DNA from: JAVBOO01 sp031550435
GTDB taxonomy: Bacteria; Bacillota; Clostridia; Lachnospirales; WRAX01
NCBI GenBank assembly: GCA_031550435.1
Contig: JAVBOO010000010.1
Location: forward strand, 1-62,581
Direction: 5' to 3'
Length of the DNA stretch: 62,581 nucleotides
Both the position numbers and the translations under genes were made by a program. A model generated the notes under the pieces. It saw only the letters and a list, made by a program, of their open reading frames with translations, did not search any database and was not told the DNA's origin. Of the stretch, positions 1-7,929 are shown piece after piece (the stretch's first letter is position 1; each line of letters opens with the position of its first letter).

Positions 1-52
1 TTCTGTGCGAATTAAGTGCGAGTATGTTTGTGTTTACTACCATGTTACTCAT
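1..52 (-). CDS. hag: Flagellin, N-terminal fragment (runs off the left edge)
   Basis: Only the first 17 codons lie in the window. They begin MSNMVVNTNILALNSHR, which matches the conserved N-terminus of bacterial flagellins (MxINTNxxALNAxR), the helix that packs in the D0 core of the filament. The ATG at 52 has an AGGAGG Shine-Dalgarno 7 bases upstream; a second in-frame ATG at 43 is possible but has no such site. A sigma-D-like promoter and a CsrA-type leader lie upstream (separate entries). Flagellin is exported by the flagellar type III system and forms the filament, so this implies motility. The identification rests on a short but very characteristic stretch. Confidence 0.85.
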   Translation of the reverse strand, partial: MSNMVVNTNILALNSHR

Positions 53-59
53 AGTATAT

Positions 60-90
60 CCTCCTTGGGTTATGATGGGCTTCCCTGCCC
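60..90 (-). promoter_or_regulatory. Possible CsrA-binding leader of the flagellin mRNA
   Basis: In the flagellin leader a small hairpin (GGGC, loop AGGGAA, GCCC; 77-90) shows a GGA in its loop, and a second GGA lies in the Shine-Dalgarno AGGAGG (60-65). In Bacillus subtilis CsrA represses hag by binding one hairpin-loop site and one site over the ribosome binding site. The same arrangement is seen here; the regulation is inferred. A second hairpin with a GAAA tetraloop lies at about 102-116. Confidence 0.45.
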
Positions 91-131
91 AAAATTTATC
101 CGGCCTTTCGACCTTTTCTTCTACATGTTAT

Positions 132-158
132 ATTTCGTCAACAACAATTTTTACTTTA
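132..158 (-). promoter_or_regulatory. Sigma-D (sigma-28) type promoter of flagellin
   Basis: Minus-strand TAAA (158-155), 15-base spacer, then GACGAAAT (139-132) resembles the sigma-D consensus TAAA-N15-GCCGATAA with five of eight -10 bases matched. The predicted start would leave a leader of about 70 bases before the flagellin ATG at 52. Flagellin genes of Firmicutes are normally transcribed by sigma-D. Confidence 0.55.
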
Positions 159-197
159 GCATAAAAATCAAAAATTAATTTTTGGTTTAACGGGCGT

Positions 198-1352
198 TTA
201 TAAAAGCACCTTTTTTACGGTATCGGTAACCCTCTCTAACATCTCATCTGTCAGCGATATCCCGGACGGGAGACACAGACCCCTTGAAAACAAGTCCTCG
301 CCCACAGGTTTTTTCTCGTTTTCGCTGTAAAACTCGCAGCCTCCAAATACCGGTTGCATGTGCATCGGCTTCCAGAACGGGCGCGTCTCGATATTTTCGG
401 ATTCCATTGTGCTCATAACGTCAAGATAGCTCTTCTTGCAATCATCGCTCAATATTATTACGCTCAGCCAATAATTCGGATCGGCACCTTCTATAACGGG
501 TGTAAAGCTCAAAGGGCAGTTTTTAAGCGCGTCCCTGTAGTACGCGTTTACAGAACGCCGCTTTTCGATATATTCTTCCAATGTCTCAATCTGCCCACGT
601 CCTATACCCGCGCTGATGTTAGATAGTCTGTAGTTATATCCGATTTCAGAATGCTGATAATGCGGAGCCTTGTCCCTGGACTGAGTTGCCCAGAACCGTA
701 ATTTTTCCGCACACTCTTCGCTTTTAACAAGCGCCATTCCTCCGCCGGAAGTCGTTATGATTTTGTTTCCGTTAAAAGAAAGCGCAGATATATCTCCGAA
801 CGCTCCGCATTTTTTATCATGCAGAGTCGAGCCCAGAGCCTCGGCCGCATCCTCCAAGACCGGAACGCCGTAATGCTCGCAAATCGGAAGCAGGGCGTTG
901 TAGTCGGCGGGAAGGCCGTACAAATCAACAATTACCACAGCTTTTGGGAGTTTAGCTCTTTTTTTCGCTGCATCAAATGCTTTTTCAAGCGCTTTAGGCG
1001 ACATGTTAAAACTTTCGTTATCACTGTCGATAAAAACCGGCTCTGCATGCTCGTAGGCAATCGGATTGCAGCTTGCCGAGAATGTGACATCGGAACAAAA
1101 AACCGTATCTCCTTGACTTACGCCGAGATATTTTAACCCGAGATGTATTGCTGCCGTTCCCGAGCAAAGAGCGACTCCGCTTTTTACTCCTATATACTTT
1201 GCCATACTGTTTTCAAACTCGTTTACATTTTCTCCCAAAGGAGCAACCCAGTTTGTCTCGAATGCCTTGTCAATGTACTTCATCTCGTGACCGTTCATAT
1301 GCGGAGCGGAAAGCAGAATTCTTTCTTTCATATACTCAATTCTTTCTTTCAT
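198..1352 (-). CDS. DegT/DnrJ/EryC1/StrS-family nucleotide-sugar aminotransferase
   Basis: A 384-residue fold-type I PLP enzyme. Members transfer an amino group, usually from glutamate, to a keto-sugar nucleotide for surface glycans. The N-terminal part NWVAPLGENVNEFE and the PLP-lysine segment SFNGNKIITTSGGGM (Lys197) are typical of the EpsN/PglE branch. It lies downstream of the HD gene on the same strand and just before the flagellin gene, so a role in flagellin or exopolysaccharide glycosylation is possible but only inferred. The ATG at 1352 is chosen because AAAGGA lies 8 bases upstream. Oddity: a 21-bp tandem duplication covers the start, so the protein begins MKERIEYMKERI and a second ATG at 1331 is also usable. 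Exact sugar substrate unknown. Confidence 0.85.
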   Translation of the reverse strand: MKERIEYMKERILLSAPHMNGHEMKYIDKAFETNWVAPLGENVNEFENSMAKYIGVKSGVALCSGTAAIHLGLKYLGVSQGDTVFCSDVTFSASCNPIAYEHAEPVFIDSDNESFNMSPKALEKAFDAAKKRAKLPKAVVIVDLYGLPADYNALLPICEHYGVPVLEDAAEALGSTLHDKKCGAFGDISALSFNGNKIITTSGGGMALVKSEECAEKLRFWATQSRDKAPHYQHSEIGYNYRLSNISAGIGRGQIETLEEYIEKRRSVNAYYRDALKNCPLSFTPVIEGADPNYWLSVIILSDDCKKSYLDVMSTMESENIETRPFWKPMHMQPVFGGCEFYSENEKKPVGEDLFSRGLCLPSGISLTDEMLERVTDTVKKVLL

Positions 1353-1362
1353 ATACTCAATC
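1319..1362 (-). repeat. 21-bp tandem duplication over a start codon
   Basis: Two adjacent copies of a 21-base unit (minus strand ATTGAGTATATGAAAGAAAG plus one A) duplicate the start codon and first codons of the aminotransferase in frame. Only the upstream copy has AAAGGA in front of it. Confidence 0.85.
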
Positions 1363-1389
1363 CTTTATCAGACGGGAATCGCACGCATT

Positions 1390-1941
1390 TCACGACTCGT
1401 ATTTCCTCATCCCTTTAATAGTTTCGTCTATTATATATTCGAGTTCTTTATCGATAAGCTTTAGCCCGTTTTCAATAACGCCGCGATTTACCCCTGCCGC
1501 AAAGTTTGGGTTCTTGTACTTTTTCAGCACGGACTTGCTCTCAAGATCCAAAGTCGATTTTGAAGGGCGCATCAAAGACGTGGCATAAACAAGGCCGGTC
1601 AGCTCGTCTATTGTGTAAAGCAGTTTTTCCATATAACTTTCAGGCGCAACTTCCGAAGAAAGTCCGTATGCATGGCAAACAACTGAATGTATCCAGTCAT
1701 CATCGTACCCTGCCTCCTTCATAATCTCGGAGGCTTTAACGCAATGCTCGTTCGGATACATTTCATAGTCAATATCGTGTAGCAGTCCGATTATTTCCCA
1801 CTTTTCCTTATCTTCTCCGAAAATCTCGGAAAAATGTCCCATAACACATGAAACGTGAAACGCATGGCGAATTAAAGCTTCGGACTTATTGTATTTTCGA
1901 AGCAGCTCTACAGCCTGCTCCATTGTCGGACGAAAACCCAT
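1390..1941 (-). CDS. HD-domain hydrolase
   Basis: A 183-residue cytoplasmic protein of the HD metal-dependent phosphohydrolase superfamily. Visible metal ligands are a His near residue 26, the His-Asp doublet at 55-56 (LLHDIDYE) and downstream histidines (NEHC, VCHAYG). Such small single-domain HD proteins usually hydrolyse nucleotides or phosphate esters, but the substrate cannot be read from sequence. The start is set at 1941, not the longer open frame, because AAAGGAGGG lies directly upstream. The gene is on the same strand as the aminotransferase that follows 37 bases later and may be cotranscribed with it. Confidence 0.8.
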   Translation of the reverse strand: MGFRPTMEQAVELLRKYNKSEALIRHAFHVSCVMGHFSEIFGEDKEKWEIIGLLHDIDYEMYPNEHCVKASEIMKEAGYDDDWIHSVVCHAYGLSSEVAPESYMEKLLYTIDELTGLVYATSLMRPSKSTLDLESKSVLKKYKNPNFAAGVNRGVIENGLKLIDKELEYIIDETIKGMRKYES

Positions 1942-2080
1942 ATTCCCTCCTTTACGGCATGTCGGCCGTTGCATTATTTACCAAAGATTATATACCTTCG
2001 CTTTTTAACGGTCAATATGTAATACTCGGTTACTGATTCCACGATTAAACTAAAGGTTAACTCGTGGTTATATAAAGGAA

Positions 2081-2192
2081 GTGTTGAAAATTGCGTACGA
2101 AGACTAAGAATTGGTCTGAGCGAGCGGCGCTTTCCCTTGGAAAATGGTGCTTTTCCATTTTCAAGGGAAAGCCGCAAGGCAATTTTTCAACA
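2081..2192 (+). repeat. Repeat family F, copy 1 (MITE-like)
   Basis: Begins GTGTTGAAAATTGCG and ends GCAATTTTTCAACA, so it has terminal inverted repeats. It contains GCTTTCCCTTGGAAAATG-type internal palindromes. It is the inverted partner of the copy at 2416-2505. Confidence 0.75.
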
Positions 2193-2327
2193 TGCAGCCC
2201 ACAAAGCAAATTTTCATACGCTCTTGCTAACTCTACTTTATAATGTTAAAATGAGCTTTGTACGAAACGAGCCAAAGTTATCGCGGTGACGCGGAATCAG
2301 CCGAGTTTTTTCGTTCTGCGCAATATA

Positions 2328-2410
2328 TTACCGCGGAAGTTAAATACCGTATAAAATACTTGCGCGGTTAGATACGCCGCAGCGCTACAATGCGACGTAT
2401 CTGCGTCTTA
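2328..2410 (+). repeat. Repeat family A, copy 1
   Basis: Carries the family core ATTACCGCGGAAGTTAAAT followed by ACCG(C/T)ATAAAATACTT and GCGGTTA. The same core occurs in at least six other gaps of this window, in both orientations. Confidence 0.8.
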
Positions 2411-2415
2411 GGTCA

Positions 2416-2505
2416 TGTTGAAAAATCGCCTTGCGGCTTTCCATTGAAAATGGAAAGCCGCTCGCTCAACCCACTAAAGTGGGTTTCGTGCGCAATTTTC
2501 AACAC
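2416..2505 (-). repeat. Repeat family F, copy 2 (MITE-like)
   Basis: Inverted relative to copy 1: TGTTGAAAAATCGCC at one end and GCAATTTTCAACAC at the other, with an internal palindrome of GGCTTTCCATT and AATGGAAAGCC. The 1942-2583 gap is thus filled by F, A, F and E elements; no gene is seen in it. Confidence 0.75.
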
Positions 2506-2526
2506 TTCCTCTTAGTTAGGGAACAA

Positions 2527-2553
2527 CAAAATATAGGGTCTTCCTATATTTTG
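2527..2553. repeat. Repeat family E palindrome, copy 1
   Basis: Perfect 11-bp inverted repeat CAAAATATAGG / CCTATATTTTG with a 5-base loop, followed by CTGCCGAAGTAATAAT. A near copy lies at 51530-51555. It ends about 30 bases before the start of the next gene. Confidence 0.75.
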
Positions 2554-2583
2554 CTGCCGAAGTAATAATACTTGGGGTGTATC

Positions 2584-3429
2584 GTGTCAGACGAACGAAA
2601 CAAAACAATCAATGATTCGAAGCTTGAAAAAGACGGCATGCAAATCATGGCAAACAGCCCTTACCTCAAAAACAAGATTAAAGTCGACGTTGGAGAAAGG
2701 CTCGAAAAAGCCAACTGGTATATAAAATTCAACACTGCCCTCGACCCCGAAACCATTAACAACAACACCATGGTTGTAACCGAAACAAACGGTTATATTC
2801 TGAATACATCCATTTCGTACAGGCAAAGCTCTAACCTGATTGTCATCAGTCCTCTCGAGGAATTCAAACGGGACGAATATTATATTCTCAATATATCGAG
2901 AAATGTTCATTCCGCAAAAGGTCAGAAGCTGGGCAAAGAGATAAACATACTTTTCAAGCTTGTCGGAGGGCAAATATCCGAGTTTGAGATACTGAAAAGC
3001 ACTGCCAAGGTTCCTAAACCGAGACCTAAGCCGAAAAAGCCCGCAGACCTAAAAACCGATGTCAGAGTTTATTCGACCGGGAACGATAAGTTTGAAGGAA
3101 CCGAAAGTTACAAGCTGCCTTACGCGCCGATGACGGTTAACCTATATACCGCACTTGCCGGAATGGTTGTCACACTAGGGGGACTGCCTTTCAATCTTCT
3201 TCCCGTTACGGCTGCCGGGCTTGTGCTGATACTCTTAGGCATAACCCATATTATTATGCAGTTTTCGAAAAAGTCCCTTCGCTCGGTTCTGTTCTATAAC
3301 AGAGGTGCGTTGGCCTTTAACCGCGAAAAATACAATAAAGCGCAAAGGCTACTGAATAAAGCCTTCACCGCAAATAATGAAAACGAGATGGCCGAATATG
3401 CGCTAAGCAAACTAAAGTTTTACCTTTAA
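2584..3429 (+). CDS. Membrane-anchored protein with SbsA Ig-like domain and TPR-like tail
   Basis: About 281 residues. Residues 30-125 resemble the bacterial Ig-like SbsA domain (IKFNTALDPETINNNTMVV, later YYILNISRNVHSAKGQKL), a fold common on surface proteins. A Pro/Lys-rich stretch (KPRPKPKKP) follows, then two hydrophobic segments near 190-225 and a C-terminal helical region (NRGALAFNREKYNKAQRLL) that looks like one TPR unit. The topology is unclear because there is no normal signal peptide. The GTG at 2584 is preferred over the upstream TTG at 2572 because GGGGTG sits a few bases before it. It precedes the MBOAT/DHHW pair on the same strand and may belong to the same surface-polysaccharide module. 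No specific function assigned. Confidence 0.65.
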   Translation: MSDERNKTINDSKLEKDGMQIMANSPYLKNKIKVDVGERLEKANWYIKFNTALDPETINNNTMVVTETNGYILNTSISYRQSSNLIVISPLEEFKRDEYYILNISRNVHSAKGQKLGKEINILFKLVGGQISEFEILKSTAKVPKPRPKPKKPADLKTDVRVYSTGNDKFEGTESYKLPYAPMTVNLYTALAGMVVTLGGLPFNLLPVTAAGLVLILLGITHIIMQFSKKSLRSVLFYNRGALAFNREKYNKAQRLLNKAFTANNENEMAEYALSKLKFYL

Positions 3430-3489
3430 CGCGCCGTCTGTAGTGTTCTGATTCCGTTTTTCGACATTTGATAATAAAAGGACGTATTT

Positions 3490-4878
3490 ATGGTTTTTTC
3501 AAGTGTAATCTTTATCGGAGTTTTTTTGCCTGTTTTCCTGGCTATATATTTTTTATCACCGAATGTTAAATTCAAGAACTTTGTTTTGGTAGTATTTTCA
3601 CTGATTTTCTACGCTTGGGGCGAGCCGGTCTGGATAACCGCGCTGCTGTTCTCGAGCCTTATAGATTACGTAAACGGTCTGATTATCGGCAAATATCCTA
3701 ACGGCCGGAAGGCAAAGGCGGCCTTGTTATCATCGCTGATTTTGAACTTGGGGCTGCTCGGTGTTTTCAAGTACTCCGGCTTTATAGTCACAAACATAAA
3801 CACCGTATTTAATATTTCGCTCCCTGTCCCGGGCTTTAATCTGCCGCTGGGCATATCTTTTTATACGTTTCAGACTCTTTCTTATACCATAGACGTTTAC
3901 AGAGGAGAGGTAAAAACTCAGAAATCTTTCATGGCCTTCCTCTCTTACGTCTCAATGTTCCCTCAGCTCGTTGCCGGTCCGATCGTGCGCTATATCGATA
4001 TAGAGCCGCGTATAAACGAGCGCAGGATAACTGTCGATTCGTTCAGCGCGGGCATCTCCCGCTTTGCCGTCGGACTGGGAAAGAAGGTTCTGCTTGCAAA
4101 CTCCGCAGGAAGCATAGTAAGATACTTGCTGGACGGCGATATTTCAAGGTTATCGGCACTTTCGGGCTGGCTTGGCATCATTATGTTCACATTCCAGATA
4201 TACTTTGATTTCTCGGGTTATTCGGATATGGCAATCGGTATGGGTAAAATGATAGGCTTTGATTTCAAGGAGAACTTCAATTACCCCTATGTTGCGAAAT
4301 CTATCGGTGAGTTCTGGCGCAGATGGCATATGTCGCTGTCGACATTTTTCAGGGACTATGTATACATACCTCTTGGAGGAAACAGGAAACGCTATGTCAG
4401 AAACATTGCGGTTGTATGGTTTTTGACGGGACTTTGGCACGGAGCAAGCTGGAATTTTGTTCTCTGGGGCATATATTTCGGTGTTTTGATAGTGCTGGAG
4501 AAGTTCTTTATCGTAAAGGCTTTAAAGCAACTGCCCTCCGCCTTCTCACACTTATACAGCCTGATATTTATAGTTTTCGGCTGGGTGCTGTTCTACTTCA
4601 CAGACCTTGCACAAATGGGCTTGTTCGTAAGTAAGCTGTTCGATTTCGGCAATTTTTACGACTACACGTTCTACAGCACTCTTATGAGCCATATTTTCCT
4701 TTTGCCTGTGCTGCTTATCGCCTGTACTTCACTGCCTTCGAGATTTTTTGGGAAGCTTAGCGATAGATATGATGCGTTCAAATATCTGAGAATAGTATTT
4801 AACGCGATTATAATCATCGCGTGCGTGCTGTTGCTTCTGGGACAAAGCTATAATCCGTTCCTGTACTTCAGATTTTAA
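3490..4878 (+). CDS. MBOAT-family membrane O-acyltransferase (AlgI/DltB-like)
   Basis: A 462-residue polytopic membrane protein. It carries the MBOAT hallmarks: WRRWHMSLSTFFRDYVYIPL with His280 and TGLWHGASWNFVLWG with the likely catalytic His317. AlgI-type members pass acetyl groups across the membrane to a partner SGNH/DHHW enzyme that acetylates polysaccharide. The partner is the next gene, on the same strand after about 120 bases. The ATG at 3490 has AAAGGACG upstream. DltB is less likely because no dltA, dltC or dltD genes are nearby. Family assignment is firm; the acceptor polymer is unknown. Confidence 0.92.
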   Translation: MVFSSVIFIGVFLPVFLAIYFLSPNVKFKNFVLVVFSLIFYAWGEPVWITALLFSSLIDYVNGLIIGKYPNGRKAKAALLSSLILNLGLLGVFKYSGFIVTNINTVFNISLPVPGFNLPLGISFYTFQTLSYTIDVYRGEVKTQKSFMAFLSYVSMFPQLVAGPIVRYIDIEPRINERRITVDSFSAGISRFAVGLGKKVLLANSAGSIVRYLLDGDISRLSALSGWLGIIMFTFQIYFDFSGYSDMAIGMGKMIGFDFKENFNYPYVAKSIGEFWRRWHMSLSTFFRDYVYIPLGGNRKRYVRNIAVVWFLTGLWHGASWNFVLWGIYFGVLIVLEKFFIVKALKQLPSAFSHLYSLIFIVFGWVLFYFTDLAQMGLFVSKLFDFGNFYDYTFYSTLMSHIFLLPVLLIACTSLPSRFFGKLSDRYDAFKYLRIVFNAIIIIACVLLLLGQSYNPFLYFRF

Positions 4879-4998
4879 TCGTTCGCCCGCCCAAGCGCAA
4901 AAACGCGCTCGCCCGGCCTAAGACCGAAAGAGTAAACTTTGTGTTTTAAAAGTTCTGCATTGACTGTTTTATAGTACATAGTGCATATAGGAGTTTCT

Positions 4999-6357
4999 AT
5001 GAAAAGCAAATTAAATATAGCGGTATTTTTGACACTGCTTTTTGTCCTTCTGGTTTTGATCGTTATTGTCCCTCCCGATGAACGTTCGGTTATCGACGAG
5101 AACAGAAACCTGACAAAAATGCCTTCTCTTAATTCCGAAACAATTTTCAACGGCAGATTTTCGGCGCAGTTCGACTCATTTGTTGCCGACAGCGTCGGTT
5201 TCAGGTCATACCTTATTTCCGCCTCAAATCTCATCAACAAATGGCAGGGGCTGACTCTTTCCGACGATGCAAAGATTGTTATCAGAGATGTTGTGACAGA
5301 CGCGCCGGATGTTATCAACCTGTTGCCTATACCGACGGTTACACCAAGCATAACAGATATGCCCGTCACAGAGACTGCCACCGAGGCTCCGCAACCGGAA
5401 GTAAGCAATACCCCCACCCCGGAAACGCAGACCGATGAGCCTACATCCGAGCCGACAGAGACAGCAACCGTTAGCCCGGAGCCCACAAAAACCGCGGATA
5501 CGGACCTTTCACCCATCAAAGCCGGGCCGGTGCTAAAATTCAAAGATAAAATCGTCGAAATATACGGCTTTAACAAAACAAGCGTTCTTAACTACGTAAA
5601 CATTGTAAATTCGTATCGCGAGAGTCTCGGAAGAAACGTAAGGATTTTTTCAGCGCCTATGCCGACACACATCGAATTTCTTGATGAAAAATACAGATCC
5701 GCGAGCGATTCTCAAAGAAAGGCCATGGATTTTATAAAAGACAGACTGTCTCCGGATGTTCATTTTGTGGACGCTTATGACCTCTTGAAGGAACACAGCG
5801 ATGAATATTTGTTTTTCAGAACCGACCATCACTGGACGGCAACGGGAGCTTATTATGGTTACGTCGCGTTTGCGGAAGAGGCAGGCTTCGAGCCGTTAAG
5901 CCTGACGGAGGACTATAACGAGGATAGGCTCGAAAACTTTCTCGGCTACTTGTACTCAGTTACGCCGGATGAATATTTGAAACAGCACCCGGACTATATC
6001 ACATACTATACTTTGAAAGAACCGATAGAAACATCGAATAAGCTTCTGTTTGTTCCGAAGGATAAAAGCTATGCGACCTACAGTATTTTCATGGGTGGAG
6101 ACTGGGATTATTATAAGGTTACAACCTCGGTCAAAAACGGAAAAACAGTTATCATACTTAAGGATTCGTACGCCAACGCATTTATTCCGTTTTTGGCACC
6201 TCACTATGAGAATATAGTGGTAATCGACCCTCGAAAATACACGGGAAGCGTGTTTAACGAAGTTGCGAAATATCAAGATGTAGACCTTGTGTTTTTCGAT
6301 TATATATTTGTTCCGGGAAGAAACGATTTCGTTCAGGACCTGATTAACATCAGGTAA
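4999..6357 (+). CDS. DHHW/AlgX-like extracellular acetyltransferase
   Basis: About 452 residues: a single N-terminal membrane anchor (residues 7-24), a Thr/Pro/Glu-rich linker (about 110-170), and a C-terminal SGNH-hydrolase-like domain with the DHHW motif at 276-279 (FRTDHHWTATGAYYG) and a likely nucleophile Ser in LKDSYANAF. AlgX/AlgJ relatives take acetyl from an MBOAT partner and esterify exported polysaccharide. The MBOAT gene is immediately upstream. The ATG at 4999 is chosen over a GTG at 4981 because TAGGAG precedes it. The linker insertion between anchor and catalytic part is unusually repetitive and could be a wall spacer. Confidence 0.85.
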   Translation: MKSKLNIAVFLTLLFVLLVLIVIVPPDERSVIDENRNLTKMPSLNSETIFNGRFSAQFDSFVADSVGFRSYLISASNLINKWQGLTLSDDAKIVIRDVVTDAPDVINLLPIPTVTPSITDMPVTETATEAPQPEVSNTPTPETQTDEPTSEPTETATVSPEPTKTADTDLSPIKAGPVLKFKDKIVEIYGFNKTSVLNYVNIVNSYRESLGRNVRIFSAPMPTHIEFLDEKYRSASDSQRKAMDFIKDRLSPDVHFVDAYDLLKEHSDEYLFFRTDHHWTATGAYYGYVAFAEEAGFEPLSLTEDYNEDRLENFLGYLYSVTPDEYLKQHPDYITYYTLKEPIETSNKLLFVPKDKSYATYSIFMGGDWDYYKVTTSVKNGKTVIILKDSYANAFIPFLAPHYENIVVIDPRKYTGSVFNEVAKYQDVDLVFFDYIFVPGRNDFVQDLINIR

Positions 6358-6407
6358 TGCCACAAGGCGATTTTTCAACATGCCCATGTTCTATCCGAAA
6401 CTTAAGC

Positions 6408-6450
6408 AAAAAACAGGCCGAGCGGGCGATTTTAAATCGACCGTTCGGCC
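6408..6450 (-). terminator. Rho-independent terminator of the ornithine operon
   Basis: On the minus strand a 17-bp stem with one mismatch (arms GGCCGAACGG and CCGCTCGGCC plus an inner CGATTT pairing) is followed by TGTTTTTT. It lies just past the GlmL-like gene that ends at 6477, closing the arginine/ornithine island. Confidence 0.85.
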
Positions 6451-6476
6451 ATTGTATCTGTTATTACGGGCAGTGC

Positions 6477-7820
6477 TCAGCTTATGCCGAGGCTGCGGAG
6501 CATTATTTCGGCTGCTGCCTTTTTGTTTACCGCCGAAAGTACACCGAGCGATGCCATAATGTAAGAATTGTCTACAAGTATTTTTGTGCCGTTTCTCGGC
6601 GAAAGTCTCGGGCTTGCGTTTGATTCAATAATGCTTTCCATAATCGGAACTCTGTTAGGCAGCCTTGTCAGAGCCCCACCCGTTCCGACTATATATTTCA
6701 CGGCAGTTAAATCCTTCCCCGCAGCGACGACTTTTTTGCCGCTCGGACCGTAAAAATCTATCAGCTTTCCCGCATGTCTGTCAAGAGCGCAGACAACTGC
6801 AATTTGCGCTAAAAACTCTATAAACCGCTTTTGCTCGCCCGTAACCGGTATGGGCAAAGCAGTCTCTATCAGCTCGTCCGCATCAGGGAAAACCTTTCTC
6901 AATTCTTCGATTCCGATTTTTTCGACTATGTGCGGTATGTTTACATACACGCCGAGGTCGCCCTCAACCGTCCTTTTTGCAACAGGTTCCGGGCTTAAAA
7001 GTATTTGATTTACCTCGGAGGAGCCGGGAGTTACCGAATGTAAATCAGTAGTCGCCCCGCCGACGTCGAACACTATCAAATCCCCGATTTGCTCATACAA
7101 AAGCTTTGCCGCTTCCATAACAGCGCCGGGTGTCGGCATAATTTTGCCCTTTACCATTGAACGTATCTCACTCATGCCCGGAGCGCCGACTATATGCTCT
7201 TCAAAAACATCCTGTATGACTCTTCTGGTCGGCTCGACATTTAAAACGTCAATTTTGGGGTATACGTTATCGACCGTATAGACCTTTATATTTTTTTCTT
7301 CCGAAATCAGAAGAATCTCTTCTCTGTTTTGTATGTTCCCTGCATAGATAAACGGCTTATCCGGAAACACGTCACTCAGTTTTTCAAAGTTATAAATCGC
7401 GGTTTCTTTTTCGCCGTAGTCGACACCGCCTGCTACAAGAATGATATTTGGGTCGATCTCCTTAACTTTTATAATGTCGGTTCTCGAAACCCTCCCGGCT
7501 GTCGCTAGCTTCAGTACCGCTCCGGCGCCCAGAGCTGCTTCCCTCGCCGCCCTGACGGTCATATCGTAAACAAGACCGTGAACGCTCATGCGAAGTCCGC
7601 CCGCGGCCGAACTCGTCGCAAGCATTTCATCCCACTCGACACGCTCGCCTACGCTCTCTTCCATATTTTTGACGGCGTTTCTAAGCCCTATCGTAACATC
7701 TCCGTCCGAAACAGTCGTCTCCGCCTGTCCTTGCGCAGCAAACCTGCTGTTAACGATATCAAACGCGTTTACGACCGTCGTTGTGCTTCCGATTTCCGCG
7801 ACCAGAACATCTGCTCGCAT
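6477..7820 (-). CDS. GlmL/MutL-family protein linked to ornithine aminomutase
   Basis: A 447-residue ASKHA-fold protein of the GlmL/MutL family, known beside B12-dependent glutamate mutase and other aminomutases. N-terminal nucleotide-binding-like VAEIGSTTTVVNAFD, central LIVFDVGGATTDLHSV (phosphate-2-like loop) and C-terminal YIVGTGGALTRLP are visible. It is thought to act as a chaperone or reactivating factor for the cobalamin mutase, though this is not firmly proven for the family. Here it is the last gene of the island, 110 bases after oraE, separated by a strong hairpin, and is closed by a terminator. The start has GGGGG upstream. It is not the DNA mismatch protein MutL. Confidence 0.85.
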   Translation of the reverse strand: MRADVLVAEIGSTTTVVNAFDIVNSRFAAQGQAETTVSDGDVTIGLRNAVKNMEESVGERVEWDEMLATSSAAGGLRMSVHGLVYDMTVRAAREAALGAGAVLKLATAGRVSRTDIIKVKEIDPNIILVAGGVDYGEKETAIYNFEKLSDVFPDKPFIYAGNIQNREEILLISEEKNIKVYTVDNVYPKIDVLNVEPTRRVIQDVFEEHIVGAPGMSEIRSMVKGKIMPTPGAVMEAAKLLYEQIGDLIVFDVGGATTDLHSVTPGSSEVNQILLSPEPVAKRTVEGDLGVYVNIPHIVEKIGIEELRKVFPDADELIETALPIPVTGEQKRFIEFLAQIAVVCALDRHAGKLIDFYGPSGKKVVAAGKDLTAVKYIVGTGGALTRLPNRVPIMESIIESNASPRLSPRNGTKILVDNSYIMASLGVLSAVNKKAAAEIMLRSLGIS

Positions 7821-7852
7821 ACTAATCTACCCCCGTCTCAGGCAATGCGTTA

Positions 7853-7880
7853 AACGGCGCGGCGTGACCGCCGCGCCGTT
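7853..7880. repeat. Strong GC hairpin between oraE and the GlmL-like gene
   Basis: Perfect 12-bp inverted repeat AACGGCGCGGCG / CGCCGCGCCGTT with a 4-base loop. There is no T-run after it on the minus strand, so it is more likely an mRNA stability or processing element, or a partial attenuator, than a full terminator. It would let the cell make more OraE than the downstream protein. Confidence 0.7.
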
Positions 7881-7929
7881 AATAATCGTTATGTCGTTAA
7901 GCAAAAAAGCATTTACTCTCCGCGTCCCG

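Noticed and set aside
4875..5576. 233-codon Gly/Val/Ser-rich open frame on the minus strand
   Set aside because: Shadow of the Thr/Pro/Glu linker of the DHHW protein; low complexity, no start signals.
6477..7820. Annotation as DNA mismatch-repair MutL
   Set aside because: The sequence is of the GlmL/MutL aminomutase-linked family; no GHKL ATPase motifs are present.
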